A stretch of DNA of 64,000 nt from an alpha proteobacterium AAP38. Its GTDB lineage: Bacteria > Pseudomonadota > Alphaproteobacteria > Azospirillales > Azospirillaceae. How positions within the stretch are numbered: position 1 is the stretch's first letter; every line of letters begins with the position of its first letter. Under the pieces are notes generated by a model. The model did not search any database. It was not told the DNA's origin and was given only the letters and a program-made list of their open reading frames with translations. The position numbers and the translations under genes are program-made. The stretch is taken from contig LJHR01000003.1 in the NCBI GenBank assembly GCA_001296005.1, positions 62,001 to 126,000 of the forward strand, in the 5' to 3' direction. Positions 1 to 8,950 of this stretch are shown here, piece by piece.

Positions 1-1
1 C

Positions 2-454
2 AAGAAGGCCATGGCGGACCGCGTAGTGGCCGCCTGCGGCGGGTCGGTAAGGGCCAAGCGCATCGGCGTGCTGGGGGTGACCTTCAAGCCCAACACCGAC
101 GATATGCGCGACGCCCCGTCACTGGACATCGTGCCAGCCCTGCAAGAAGCCGGCGCCATCGTCGCCGCCTATGACCCGGCTGGTCGGCATGAGGCGGAGA
201 AGATGCTGCCCGGTGTGGAATGGGCGGACGATGCCTATGGCGCGCTGAACGGGGCCGATTGCGCCCTGGTCCTGACGGAATGGAACGAGTTCCGCATGCT
301 GAACCTGTCCCGCATCTGCAAAGCCATGAAGGCGCCGGTGCTGGTCGACCTGCGCAACATCTTCAATCCCGAGGACGCGGAGATGGCCGGCTTCGCTTAT
401 CACTGCGTCGGCCGGCCAGGTCGGGTGAAGAAGGGGCGGGGTGAGGTTCATTGA
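2..454 (+). CDS. UDP-glucose 6-dehydrogenase, C-terminal part (cut by window start)
   Basis: Oxidises UDP-glucose to UDP-glucuronate with two NAD+, feeding exopolysaccharide and capsule synthesis in the cytoplasm. Only the last ~150 residues are present; the reading frame is open to the window edge, so the start lies outside. The C-terminal NAD/UDP-sugar domain is recognisable from GVTFKPNTDDMRDAPS, the conserved segment after the linker helix of this family, and from VLTEWNEF and VDLRNIF near the end. A GDP-mannose dehydrogenase is the main alternative, but TDDMRDAPS is typical of UDP-glucose dehydrogenase. A phosphohexomutase follows 158 bp downstream on the same strand, consistent with a sugar-nucleotide locus. 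Confidence 0.9.
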   Translation, partial: KKAMADRVVAACGGSVRAKRIGVLGVTFKPNTDDMRDAPSLDIVPALQEAGAIVAAYDPAGRHEAEKMLPGVEWADDAYGALNGADCALVLTEWNEFRMLNLSRICKAMKAPVLVDLRNIFNPEDAEMAGFAYHCVGRPGRVKKGRGEVH

Positions 455-612
455 GGGTGTGGGCGGGTCTGTAACGTCCCTAGGCCCACTACCTCCAACG
501 CCCTGAAACAATCCCACCTTTTGGGCTGTTGAACAGGCTGGCGGGCGGTCGCGGCTTGTGCTTTGCTGCCGCCATAAACTTTTTAACCAACCTCTGTTCA
601 GGTGACGGAAAC

Positions 613-2007
613 ATGACCCTGGCGCACAATTTCCATCCCACGGTCCTGCGCGAATACGATATCCGCGGCATCATCGGCAAGACGCTGACGACCGACGATG
701 CCCGCGCCATTGGCCGGGGCTTCGGCACCATGGTGGTGCGTGGGGGCGGCAAGAAGGTTGCCATCGGCTATGATGGCCGCCTGTCCTCCCCGGACCTGGA
801 AGCCGCCGCCGTCGAAGGGTTGAAGTCTGTCGGCCTGCATGTGGTGCGTATCGGCCTGGGCCCGACGCCCATGCTGTATTTCACGGCGCGCCACCTGAAG
901 CTGGATGCCGGGATGATGATCACCGGCTCGCACAATCCGCCGGATTATAACGGCTTCAAGATGATGATCGGCAAGGCGCCGTTCTTCGGCAGCCAGATCC
1001 TGGAGATCGGCAAGATCGCCGCCGCCGGCGATTTCGAGGCTGGTGAAGGCAGTGAAGAGACGATCGACATTCAGGACGCCTATGTCGACCGTCTGGTGGC
1101 CGACTATGACGGCACCCGCGACCTGAACGTCGTCTGGGACAATGGCAATGGCGCTGCCGGCGAAATCCTGCGCCGTCTGGTCAAGAAGCTGCCGGGCAAG
1201 CACACGCTGCTGTTCGACAAGATCGACGGCACTTTCCCCAACCACCATCCCGACCCGACCATTCCGGAGAACCTGGAAGACATCATCCACAAGGTGGCCG
1301 CCGAGAAGGCCGATCTGGGCATCGCGTTCGACGGCGACGCCGACCGTATCGGTGCTGTGGATGAACAGGGTCGCATCGTCTGGGGCGACCAGCTTGTCGC
1401 CATCTATTCCAAGGATGTGCTGGCCAACCATCCCGGCGCCACCATCATTGCCGATGTGAAGGCCAGCCAAAGCCTGTTTGATCAGATCGCCAAGCTGGGC
1501 GGCAAGCCGCTGATGTGGAAGACGGGCCACTCACTGCTGAAGGCCAAGATGGCCGAAACCAACAGCCCGCTGGCCGGCGAGATGTCGGGCCACATCTTCT
1601 TTGCCGACAAGTATTATGGCTTTGACGACGCGCTCTATTGCGGTGTGCGTCTGCTGGGCATCGTGTCACGTCTGGCCGCCCTGTCGGCCCTGCGTGATGA
1701 GCTGCCGGACATGCTGAACACCCCGGAGGTTCGCTTCCAGGTGAATGAGGAGCGCAAGTTCGCCGCTGTGGACGAGATCAAGGCCCGTGTGAAGGCGGAA
1801 GAAGCCGCCGGCGGGGCCGAGGTCAATGACATTGATGGCGTGCGCGTGAAGACCGCCGATGGCTGGTGGCTGCTGCGCGCGTCCAACACCCAGGACGTGC
1901 TGGTGGCCCGCGCCGAAGCGTTCAGCCCTGAAGGTCTGGAGCGTCTGAAGGGGGCCATCAAGGATAATCTGGCCAAGAGCGGCATCGCCGCCCCGGCCGA
2001 TTTCTGA
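613..2007 (+). CDS. Phosphomannomutase/phosphoglucomutase
   Basis: Interconverts hexose 1- and 6-phosphates (mannose or glucose), supplying GDP-mannose and UDP-glucose precursors. 464 residues, the usual length for the alpha-D-phosphohexomutase family. All four signatures are visible: the phosphoserine loop TGSHNP with Ser106, the metal loop DGDADR at about 240-245, the sugar-selective GEMSGH loop, and the C-terminal phosphate-binding RASNTQD. GEMSGH and the overall length favour the bifunctional AlgC/ManB type. The frame is open 28 codons further upstream, but that part is not conserved in character; I start at the ATG before TLAHNFHP, where homology to this family begins. Likely one functional group with the upstream UDP-glucose dehydrogenase. 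Confidence 0.92.
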   Translation: MTLAHNFHPTVLREYDIRGIIGKTLTTDDARAIGRGFGTMVVRGGGKKVAIGYDGRLSSPDLEAAAVEGLKSVGLHVVRIGLGPTPMLYFTARHLKLDAGMMITGSHNPPDYNGFKMMIGKAPFFGSQILEIGKIAAAGDFEAGEGSEETIDIQDAYVDRLVADYDGTRDLNVVWDNGNGAAGEILRRLVKKLPGKHTLLFDKIDGTFPNHHPDPTIPENLEDIIHKVAAEKADLGIAFDGDADRIGAVDEQGRIVWGDQLVAIYSKDVLANHPGATIIADVKASQSLFDQIAKLGGKPLMWKTGHSLLKAKMAETNSPLAGEMSGHIFFADKYYGFDDALYCGVRLLGIVSRLAALSALRDELPDMLNTPEVRFQVNEERKFAAVDEIKARVKAEEAAGGAEVNDIDGVRVKTADGWWLLRASNTQDVLVARAEAFSPEGLERLKGAIKDNLAKSGIAAPADF

Positions 2008-2061
2008 TGTTGCCAGATGGGGGAGGGTGCCTGTGTAAGGCTTTCTCCCCCATCTTCTGCT

Positions 2062-3570
2062 TCAGCCCAGCCGCCCCGCCGCCGCCGTCAGGTCGCGCAG
2101 GCGATCGGTATGATCCTCGCGCCATTGCCCTTCCTTCAGGCGCCAGCCCCAGTTGCCATCGGGCAGGCCGGGCACGTTCATACGGCCTTCGGTGCCAAGG
2201 CCCAGCACGTCCTGAACCGGCGTGATGACCAGTTCGGAATTCACGCCCAGCGCGAAGCGGATGAAGTCCCAGTGCAGTTCCCGCCCGTCGGTATTCAGGT
2301 AGGAGCGGATGCGCTGCCCCAACTCCCCATCCAGCCCGCCGCGAGAGGCGACCCAGCCCAGGATCGTGTCATTATCATGGGTGCCCGTGTAGAATACGGA
2401 ATGCGCGGCATAGCGGTTGGGGTCGTAGTTCCAGGGTTCGAAATGGTCGCCCCATTCAAATGGCAGGACGCGCATGCCGGGGAAACCGAAATGGTCGCGC
2501 AGCCGCTCCACCTCCGGCGTGATGACGCCCAGATCCTCGGCGATGATGGGCAATTCCCCGAACCGATCCTTCAGCGACTGGAACAGCTCATAACCGGGGG
2601 CAGGGACCCAGCGGCCATTGATGGCGGTTTCTTCATGCGCCGGGATTTCCCAATAGGCCTCGAACCCCCGGAAATGGTCGATGCGGACCATGTCGACGGT
2701 TTCCAGCGTCTTGGCGATGCGCCGGTGCCACCAGGAGAAGCCCTCTGCCCGGTGCGTGTCCCAGCGGTAGAGCGGGTTGCCCCAGCGCTGCCCGGTGGCG
2801 CTGAAATAATCGGGCGGCACGCCGGCCACGATGGTGGGGCGGCCCGACCCGTCCAGTTCGAACAGGTCGCGGCGTGACCAGACATCGGCGCTGTCGCCTG
2901 CCACAAAGATGGGGATATCGCCCATGATGCGGATGCCACGCGCATTGGCGTCCTTTTTCAGGGCCATCCATTGCCGGAAGAACAGGAACTGCTGCACCTT
3001 GATCTTCTTGATCTCAGACGACAGCGTGTGCCGCGCCTCCCCGATGCCGATCGGGTCACGGCTGGCATAGAGCGCGTTCCAGTCCATCCAGGCGGCCCCG
3101 CCGTGGCGGGCCTTCAGCACGGTATAAAGCGCGTAATCATCCAGCCATTCGGCGTCATTGCGTGCCCGGAACAGCTCGAAATCGCCCCATTCATCGTCAT
3201 CGCTGGCGCGTTTCAGGAAGGTGCCCGCCACGATATCCAGCGCCGCTAGCTTGGCCGCCGCCACCCCGTCATAATCCACCCGTTCCGCCTCGTTTCCGGG
3301 CAGTCCCGCCAGGATGGAGGCATCCGCGAAGCCGTCGGCCACCAGATCATCGAAGCTGATCAGCAGCGGGTTGCCGGCAAAGCTGGACAGGGCCGAATAG
3401 GGGCTGTTGCCCAGGCTGGTCGGGGCCAGGGGCAGGATCTGCCAGATGCTCTGTCCGGCGGCCTGCATGTCGGCCAGAAAGGCGCGGGCGGCAGGCCCCA
3501 TATCACCGATGCCATGCCCGCCGGGCAGCGAGGTCGGATGCAGGAGAAGGCCGCTGGCGCGCTGAGACAT
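2062..3570 (-). CDS. malQ: 4-alpha-glucanotransferase (amylomaltase, GH77)
   Basis: Transfers alpha-1,4-glucan segments between maltodextrins, producing glucose and longer chains for glycogen/maltodextrin turnover. 502 residues, normal for bacterial GH77. It begins with the family-typical ASGLLLHPTSLPG. The nucleophile lies in VRIDHFRGF (Asp298), the acid/base in IAEDLG (Glu345), and the stabilising Asp in TGTHDNDT. A 37-bp near-perfect palindrome sits just upstream of the start codon and could be its operator. It is convergent with the phosphohexomutase and lies near the phosphorylase-kinase-like gene, which suggests a small alpha-glucan neighbourhood, although no glycogen phosphorylase or synthase is in view. 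Confidence 0.95.
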   Translation of the reverse strand: MSQRASGLLLHPTSLPGGHGIGDMGPAARAFLADMQAAGQSIWQILPLAPTSLGNSPYSALSSFAGNPLLISFDDLVADGFADASILAGLPGNEAERVDYDGVAAAKLAALDIVAGTFLKRASDDDEWGDFELFRARNDAEWLDDYALYTVLKARHGGAAWMDWNALYASRDPIGIGEARHTLSSEIKKIKVQQFLFFRQWMALKKDANARGIRIMGDIPIFVAGDSADVWSRRDLFELDGSGRPTIVAGVPPDYFSATGQRWGNPLYRWDTHRAEGFSWWHRRIAKTLETVDMVRIDHFRGFEAYWEIPAHEETAINGRWVPAPGYELFQSLKDRFGELPIIAEDLGVITPEVERLRDHFGFPGMRVLPFEWGDHFEPWNYDPNRYAAHSVFYTGTHDNDTILGWVASRGGLDGELGQRIRSYLNTDGRELHWDFIRFALGVNSELVITPVQDVLGLGTEGRMNVPGLPDGNWGWRLKEGQWREDHTDRLRDLTAAAGRLG

Positions 3571-3582
3571 TATATGGCTCTA

Positions 3583-3619
3583 AAAGTATCATATGTTGCA
3601 TGGCAGCATACGATACTTT
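3583..3619. promoter_or_regulatory. Near-perfect palindrome upstream of malQ (candidate operator)
   Basis: Two 13-bp arms, AAAGTATCATATG and CATACGATACTTT, differ from perfect symmetry at one position and are separated by 11 bp. The element starts 13 bp upstream of the malQ ATG. The long AT-rich arms and separated half-sites look like a binding site for a dimeric regulator rather than a terminator stem. No linked regulator gene is visible. Confidence 0.45.
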
Positions 3620-3696
3620 GCCTTCTCCGGCTAACTCCTTATTCAATCGAATCTGACTTCAGCGCTATTTCAAGCATCTGCCAAAATAAGTGAAAA

Positions 3697-4341
3697 CTAA
3701 ACTACGTAGATACTCTCAGGTTCGGCCGTCCCAAGATTGTCAAGCTGAATTGACATCAGGCCTTGGAATGGCAGACGACTTACAAACAGGTTGGCTACCG
3801 ATATGTCTTGCTCCAATATTGTCAGATTGTAGGAAATCAGCTCTTCCAGAGATGTCTGTTGATTGTTTTCGTGGTCGACAATCGTGAACTTGGGAACAAA
3901 TTGTGAAATTATAACATTCTTATACTCAAGGTTTTTTATGGTGCATGCCAGGGGCTCGGGCTTGCCCTCGTTAATCAGAATGCCCACGCCAGCATCAATC
4001 AGCTCTCCTATCGCATAGTCTGTCATCCTGTCCCGCAATCTGCCGTATAATCCAGGGTTCCGGGATTGCAGGTTGCTGGCATGTGCGACGGCGGTATCCG
4101 CAGCAACAGCGGCGGCGCCTCCGAAAACCCCTCGCCCGAAACTTGTCCGAACAGATGAACGAACTCCGGTGGAAAGCGCGGTACCTGTTAGGCGCGTAGC
4201 GACGCTTCTTCCTCCGAAGCGAAGTGCATTTGAGAAAATTACCCTTACGAGCAACATGGGCCAGAAGGCAGATGCTGAGTTCGTCTGAGCGCCCGCCAAG
4301 CTAACAGCAGTAGCGCCGGCTAGAAAATCTCGTCGATTCAT
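3697..4341 (-). CDS. Hypothetical protein with Tat signal
   Basis: I do not recognise the family. 214 residues, preceded by a strong AAGGAGG Shine-Dalgarno. The N-terminus reads MNRRDFLAGATAVSLAGA, a twin-arginine signal with probable cleavage after an Ala-X-Ala near residue 25, so export in folded form is likely. Residues ~65-90 are rich in Gly and Ala (GRGVFGGAAAVAADTAVAHA), resembling a glycine-zipper or short membrane-active helix. The C-terminal ~80 residues look like a beta-rich domain. The DNA is clearly more AT-rich than its neighbours. A predicted lipoprotein gene lies 28 bp upstream on the same strand, so the two probably form a unit acquired by transfer. Confidence 0.65.
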   Translation of the reverse strand: MNRRDFLAGATAVSLAGAQTNSASAFWPMLLVRVIFSNALRFGGRSVATRLTGTALSTGVRSSVRTSFGRGVFGGAAAVAADTAVAHASNLQSRNPGLYGRLRDRMTDYAIGELIDAGVGILINEGKPEPLACTIKNLEYKNVIISQFVPKFTIVDHENNQQTSLEELISYNLTILEQDISVANLFVSRLPFQGLMSIQLDNLGTAEPESIYVV

Positions 4342-4369
4342 TCAGGCCTCCTTATGTTGCTAGTCCGTC

Positions 4370-4717
4370 TTAGTAGACATACTCCGGGCATACATGAATT
4401 GTGGCGATATTTCCATTTCCATGCGTCAAACATATTTTTTTGATTTTTTCATTGTGATTGTTAAGTATTTGCTCAATTTCTCTGAGTTTTTTGTTTATTT
4501 CTATTCTGGTGGATGCGTTTTCAGCTTGAATGGCTGCATTATTTCTCATTATATCGGCCTGTATAGCCTTGTCATTTTCATAATATTCAGAAGATACTTT
4601 ATTTATTCTTAAGTTTAATAAGGCAATGTTTCTTTCTGCCTGATCCAGGCGATCGTTTCCGCATCCGCTTAATAATATGCCTATCGTAAGTGATATGGCC
4701 AAGAGATGTGGGCGCAT
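4370..4717 (-). CDS. Small predicted lipoprotein with coiled coil
   Basis: 115 residues. The signal peptide ends in a lipobox (LLSGC, lipidated Cys about residue 19). Residues ~25-90 form one long heptad-like helix rich in Asn, Glu, Ile and Lys, so a membrane-anchored coiled coil similar in build to small periplasmic spacer or immunity-type lipoproteins is likely. The start is preceded by GAGGAT. Base composition is strongly AT-rich, unlike the high-GC genome around it. It is the first gene of a two-gene unit with the Tat-signal protein. No function can be assigned. Confidence 0.65.
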   Translation of the reverse strand: MRPHLLAISLTIGILLSGCGNDRLDQAERNIALLNLRINKVSSEYYENDKAIQADIMRNNAAIQAENASTRIEINKKLREIEQILNNHNEKIKKICLTHGNGNIATIHVCPEYVY

Positions 4718-4797
4718 ACTAATATCCTCATTTTGTGATATTTCTTTTAATAATATAAAGTTTTTCGTAGTTTTTCCACATCAAAAATGACCTTAAC

Positions 4798-4841
4798 GAG
4801 AGAAAGATATATTTTGAGTCGCAATAAGACTCATTTCTCTC
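4798..4841. repeat. Interrupted inverted repeat in AT-rich islet
   Basis: GAGAGAAA plus TGAGTC on the left matches GACTCA plus TTTCTCTC on the right. The inner stem closes on a 7-nt loop, and a 9-nt insertion bulges from the left arm. It lies between the divergent lipoprotein gene and the phosphorylase-kinase-like gene. There is no T-tract, so an operator or islet-end remnant is more likely than a terminator. The remaining ~240 bp between these genes are AT-rich at the left and show nothing else I can name. Confidence 0.35.
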
Positions 4842-5005
4842 CTGCCACCTTTAATGTGAGTGCGTTAACCTCAGTGCATGGGCTGCGCAGTGTCCGGCAT
4901 AACGACGAACCGCGCCTACACGACTTTGCTGAAATCCGCTGATGCTGCAATGCAACAGTTGCGCGGACGTGTAACGCTGTTACTCTCAATGGGTATGCAT
5001 GCAGT

Positions 5006-8000
5006 ATGTTTGTTACGGGGTGCCAGATGCCGGAATCGCCGTTGCCACGGGGAGTGGCCAAGCAGGGCGGGCAGGCGGTGAAGACCGCGCTGGACCGGTT
5101 GTTCGACCATGTGAACCGCGTGATCCTGTCGCGCCAGCATCCGATCACAGGCCTGCTGCCGGCCAGCACGGCGGTTACGGTGCATGGCAACTACACCCAT
5201 GCCTGGGTGCGCGATAACGTCTATTCGATCATCGGTCCCTGGGCCCTGTCGCTGGCCTATCGCCGCCGGGGCGACAGCACGGCCCGCGCCCGCCTGCTGG
5301 AACAGGGCGTGGTCAAGACCATGCGCGGCCTGTTGCAGGCCATGATGCGCCAGGCGGCCAAGGTGGAGCGGTTCAAGCATACCCAGGCCCCGCTGGACAG
5401 TTTGCACGCCATCTATTCGGCCAGCACGGGCGAGGCGGTGGCCGCCGATGATGGCTGGGGCCATCTGCAGATCGACGCCACCTCGCTGTTCTTGCTGATG
5501 CTGGCGCAGATGACGCGGTCGGGCATGTCCGTCATCTATACGATGGACGAGGTCTCCTTCGTCCAGAATCTGGTCCACTATATCGGCCCCGCCTACCGCA
5601 TCGCCGATTTCGGCATCTGGGAGCGGGGGCGCAAGATCAATGACGGGGCCGTGGAACTGAACGCCAGTTCCATCGGCATGGCCAAGGCCGCCATGGAGGC
5701 GATGCAGGGCCTGGACCTGCTTGGCGAGGATGGGGGCCGGGTGGCCGTCATCCATGCCGTCCCGGACGAGATCGCGCGGGCGCGGGCCACCGTGGAGGCG
5801 CTGCTGCCACGCGAATCCGGGTCGAAGGAGGTGGATGCCGCTACGCTGGGCATCATCGGCTGGCCCGCCTTCGCCGTGGATGCCCCCGATCTGGTGGAGC
5901 GGACCCGCAACGAGATCCTGACCAAGCTGGGCGGCCCCTATGGCTGCAAGCGCTTCCTGACCGACGGGCACCAGACGGTGCTGGAGGATCATTCCCGCCT
6001 GCATTACGAGGCGGGCGAGCTGGAGCGGTTTCGCGGCATCGAAAGCGAATGGCCGCTTTTCTATACCTATTTCTACGTCACGGCCCTGTTGACGGGGGAT
6101 GTGCGCGACGCGGCACATTGGCGGGAAAAGCTGGAAAGCCTGCTGGTCGAACGCGGCGGTGACGCCCTGCTGCCGGAACTGTTCATCGTCCCGGAAGAGG
6201 CGGTAGAGGCCGAACGCGCCCATCCCGGCAGCCAGACGCGGGTGCCGAACGAGAATGTGCCGCTGCTGTGGGCGCAGAGCCTTTTCATCATGGGCCTGCT
6301 GATCGATGAGGGGTTCCTGGCGCCGGGCGATGTCGATCCGCTGAACCGCCGCGCCAAGCTGAAGCCCAAACCGCCGGTGCCCGTGCGTCTGGTGGTTCTG
6401 GCCGAGGATGATAAGGTTCGGGCACAGTTGAAGGAACAGGGTGTCAGCTGCCAGACGCTGGCGCAGGCCGGCGGGTCGATCAATATCTGCCATGTCGATG
6501 TGCTGGTCGGCGCGCTGGCGGAACTGGGCCGGTGCGAGGTTCTGGGCCTGTCGGGGCGGCCGCCGCGCCGACTGGGTACGCTGATCACTGCCTGCGGCTT
6601 CCGTTTTGCCGGGCAGCCGGCGGTGATCGTGCCCACCTTCGTCGATGAACAGGACGGGTTCTACTTCACCTATGACCACCGGTTCCTGGTCGACCGGCTG
6701 CTGTCTGAAATCGCCTATATCAACCGCACCTGGACCTTTACCAAGCCGCCGCTGCTGGTTTTTCCCGTGTCCAAGGGCATGGCGGCGGGCGAAGGCTTCG
6801 CGGAACTGGCCAAGACCTTGGCCGACCTTGTGTCGGGCCGCGTGCCTGATCTGTGCGTGCGGGGCAGTGACCTGATCGATGCCTATGGCGGGGCACGCAT
6901 CGTCGGCTTTGACCAGATCGCGCCATCCTGTCCCGTGACGGCCCGGCCCGTGCGTGCCTGGGCCGGCGACGACGCTTATGATTTCAAGGCACCGCCGCCG
7001 GGCGGGGAGGATCGCCGCTGGATCGAGGAGGGGGACACGCCCTGGCTGGCCAAATCCCTGTCGGGTGAGCGTCGCGCTGACTGGCACCTGCTGATGCTGA
7101 CCCTGCTGTGGCAGCGGCAGGGACGGGATTTCGTGACGGAGGGCGGCGCGCCCTTGTGGCAGCGGGCGGAGGATCTGTACCGCGCCGCCGGCCATGCCGC
7201 GCGCTGGGATATCGTGCGGCCCCTGGCCCATCTGCTGAACCGCCATGATGAGCGGTTGCAGGATGCCGTGAAGGAGATCGTGGTTCGGCAGAAGCATGTG
7301 ATCCTGGGGGCCAGCACCGTTGACCGCCCGCTGGCCAATGCCGACATCTCGGCCCGGCTGGCCACCATCGGCGGCGATCCCGCGACCCTGATGCTGCGCG
7401 AAGAGATGCTGCTGTTCAGCGGCACCCTGATCAAGGCCAGCCCGGACCTGTTCCGCTATACCCTGTCGCTGCGCCCGGCCGACCTTCTGGGCCTGCTGAT
7501 CCGCAGCGTGGCGCGGCAGCGCGGCCTGTCGGATGCGGCGGGTCTGGAGGTGCTCAAGGGCGAGGGGCCGCACGCCATCCTGACGCGCCTGCGCCGCCTG
7601 ATTTCCCGCTGCCCTGGCATGACGGGGGATTTCTGCCTGCCCGTGCTGTCGCGCGGCAGTGCCGTGGACCAGCCGGAATTCGCCATGGAGGGCGATTACT
7701 GGACGGCGACCGTGCTGACCGGTGGCGACTGGTGGGGCTGGCGCGATACCACGGGCACGCTGCTGCCGGTACCGGACGCCTTCTTCCGGCGGGTCTGGGG
7801 GCTTCTGCGCCATGGTGACGGCGTGATCATCGCCGACCCCAGCCATCAGGAGATGCGCCTGGACAGCGCCACCTTGAGGGCCGATCGCACGCCCGGCGAA
7901 CGCGACTTCGCACGCGAAGTGGAGGCGCGTCTGGATCGCATCATGAACCCCGAGTACCGGCAACTGACGGTAGAGGCGTTGTGGGCCGTGTCAGAGATGT

Positions 8001-8230
8001 TGTCGGTTCATAGCGATGTGCGACTACCGGGCCTGATCTCCACTGACCGCATCATCGCCACCGCGGTGGAACGCCATTGGCGCCTGGCCCATCCGGGGCA
8101 GGCGGATGTGGACCAGGCCGCCGCCTGGAAGGGCTTCTACAACCTGTCGCCCGTGAAGGCGGCGGAGCATCTGGCCATGGGCGCCTTGATCCTGGCCGGG
8201 CTGGCAGGGGCCGTGGCGGACGCGGCTTAG
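5006..8230 (+). CDS. GH15-like phosphorylase kinase alpha/beta subunit homologue
   Basis: 1074 residues that follow the eukaryotic phosphorylase kinase regulatory subunit from end to end. The N-terminal (alpha/alpha)6 glucoamylase-like domain contains GLLPAS, HAWVRDNVYSI (W67-N71), MRGLLQAM, WGHLQIDATS, DFGIWERG (Glu206, equivalent to a GH15 catalytic acid) and IESEWPLFYTYF. The middle contains EGFLAPGDVDPLNRR and LSGRPPRRLG. The C-terminal domain contains VWGLLRHGDG and NPEYRQLTVEAL. Such homologues exist in other bacteria and are annotated as GH15 glucanohydrolases; whether this one is an enzyme or a glucan-sensing regulator is unknown. A start at the second Met (position 5027), with a better-placed GGGG, is possible. 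No protein kinase or phosphorylase gene is nearby. Confidence 0.88.
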   Translation: MFVTGCQMPESPLPRGVAKQGGQAVKTALDRLFDHVNRVILSRQHPITGLLPASTAVTVHGNYTHAWVRDNVYSIIGPWALSLAYRRRGDSTARARLLEQGVVKTMRGLLQAMMRQAAKVERFKHTQAPLDSLHAIYSASTGEAVAADDGWGHLQIDATSLFLLMLAQMTRSGMSVIYTMDEVSFVQNLVHYIGPAYRIADFGIWERGRKINDGAVELNASSIGMAKAAMEAMQGLDLLGEDGGRVAVIHAVPDEIARARATVEALLPRESGSKEVDAATLGIIGWPAFAVDAPDLVERTRNEILTKLGGPYGCKRFLTDGHQTVLEDHSRLHYEAGELERFRGIESEWPLFYTYFYVTALLTGDVRDAAHWREKLESLLVERGGDALLPELFIVPEEAVEAERAHPGSQTRVPNENVPLLWAQSLFIMGLLIDEGFLAPGDVDPLNRRAKLKPKPPVPVRLVVLAEDDKVRAQLKEQGVSCQTLAQAGGSINICHVDVLVGALAELGRCEVLGLSGRPPRRLGTLITACGFRFAGQPAVIVPTFVDEQDGFYFTYDHRFLVDRLLSEIAYINRTWTFTKPPLLVFPVSKGMAAGEGFAELAKTLADLVSGRVPDLCVRGSDLIDAYGGARIVGFDQIAPSCPVTARPVRAWAGDDAYDFKAPPPGGEDRRWIEEGDTPWLAKSLSGERRADWHLLMLTLLWQRQGRDFVTEGGAPLWQRAEDLYRAAGHAARWDIVRPLAHLLNRHDERLQDAVKEIVVRQKHVILGASTVDRPLANADISARLATIGGDPATLMLREEMLLFSGTLIKASPDLFRYTLSLRPADLLGLLIRSVARQRGLSDAAGLEVLKGEGPHAILTRLRRLISRCPGMTGDFCLPVLSRGSAVDQPEFAMEGDYWTATVLTGGDWWGWRDTTGTLLPVPDAFFRRVWGLLRHGDGVIIADPSHQEMRLDSATLRADRTPGERDFAREVEARLDRIMNPEYRQLTVEALWAVSEMLSVHSDVRLPGLISTDRIIATAVERHWRLAHPGQADVDQAAAWKGFYNLSPVKAAEHLAMGALILAGLAGAVADAA

Positions 8231-8329
8231 GGAGCGGCATAAATCTCGTCTCCCGGACAATGCCTGGATTGACCGCACAGGGGTGGTTTGGGGAAAGCTG
8301 TCGGTGGCTTTCCCCTGAACCGGTGCCCC

Positions 8330-8950
8330 ATGTCTGACCGTCCCTATCCCGTCCATGATTTCAACCGTATCGATACGGCCCCCATCACTCTGACGGGGAC
8401 CGCCGCCCGGCTGGAGCCGCTGGGGGTGGAGCATCTGGACGCGCTGTGTGCAGTCGGGTTGGAAGGGGACATCTTCCGCTGGTACCCGACGCCGGTGCGC
8501 AGCCGGGACGAGATGGCGGCCTGGATCGGCTTTGCGCTGGCCGAACAGCAGGCGGGCCGCATGTTGCCCTTCGTGACCATCGAACAGGCCACGGGCCGTA
8601 TCGCCGGCTCCACCCGTTATCTGGCCATCGACAAGGCCAATCGGCATGTGGAGATCGGCTATACGTGGCTGGGCAAGGGGTTTCAGCGTTCAGGCGTGAA
8701 CCGCGACGCCAAGCTCCTGATGCTGCGCCATGCGTTTGAGGTCTGGGGCTGTGTACGGGTGGAATTCAAGACCGACAGCAACAATGTGCAATCCCGCACC
8801 GCCCTGGCCGGCATTGGGGCCGTGGAGGAGGGGACGTTTCGCAACCATGTCGTCCGTGCCGACGGCAGCCTGCGCCACTCCGTTTATTTTTCGGTCACAG
8901 ACCGGGAATGGCCGGATGTGAAGGAAAGGCTTACGCCGCGCGGCCCGTGA
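8330..8950 (+). CDS. GNAT acetyltransferase, RimJ/RimL type
   Basis: 206 residues of the RimJ/RimL-like GNAT group, which transfer acetyl from acetyl-CoA to N-terminal or small-molecule amines. It shows the substrate-side EIGYTWLGKGFQ and the C-terminal RVEFKTDSNNVQSRTALAGIG segment, the usual NxxS/A acetyl-CoA-contact region of this subgroup. The frame is open 14 codons upstream, but the ATG before SDRPYPVHDF is the natural start. A perfect 9-bp hairpin (GGGGAAAGC arms, 8290-8315) sits just before it. The gene is convergent with the acyltransferase downstream, overlapping its 3' end by 20 bp. The substrate is unknown. Confidence 0.85.
   Translation: MSDRPYPVHDFNRIDTAPITLTGTAARLEPLGVEHLDALCAVGLEGDIFRWYPTPVRSRDEMAAWIGFALAEQQAGRMLPFVTIEQATGRIAGSTRYLAIDKANRHVEIGYTWLGKGFQRSGVNRDAKLLMLRHAFEVWGCVRVEFKTDSNNVQSRTALAGIGAVEEGTFRNHVVRADGSLRHSVYFSVTDREWPDVKERLTPRGP

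Noticed and set aside
4916-7963. Open frame of ~1000 codons on the minus strand opposite the phosphorylase-kinase-like gene
   Set aside because: Its composition (many His, Gln, Arg, Gly, Ala) is that of a mirror frame of a high-GC gene; the forward frame has clear homology throughout.
8290-8315. Perfect 9-bp GGGGAAAGC hairpin as a terminator of the phosphorylase-kinase-like gene
   Set aside because: It is not followed by a T-run and ends 15 bp before the next start codon; noted only as a hairpin in the acetyltransferase leader.
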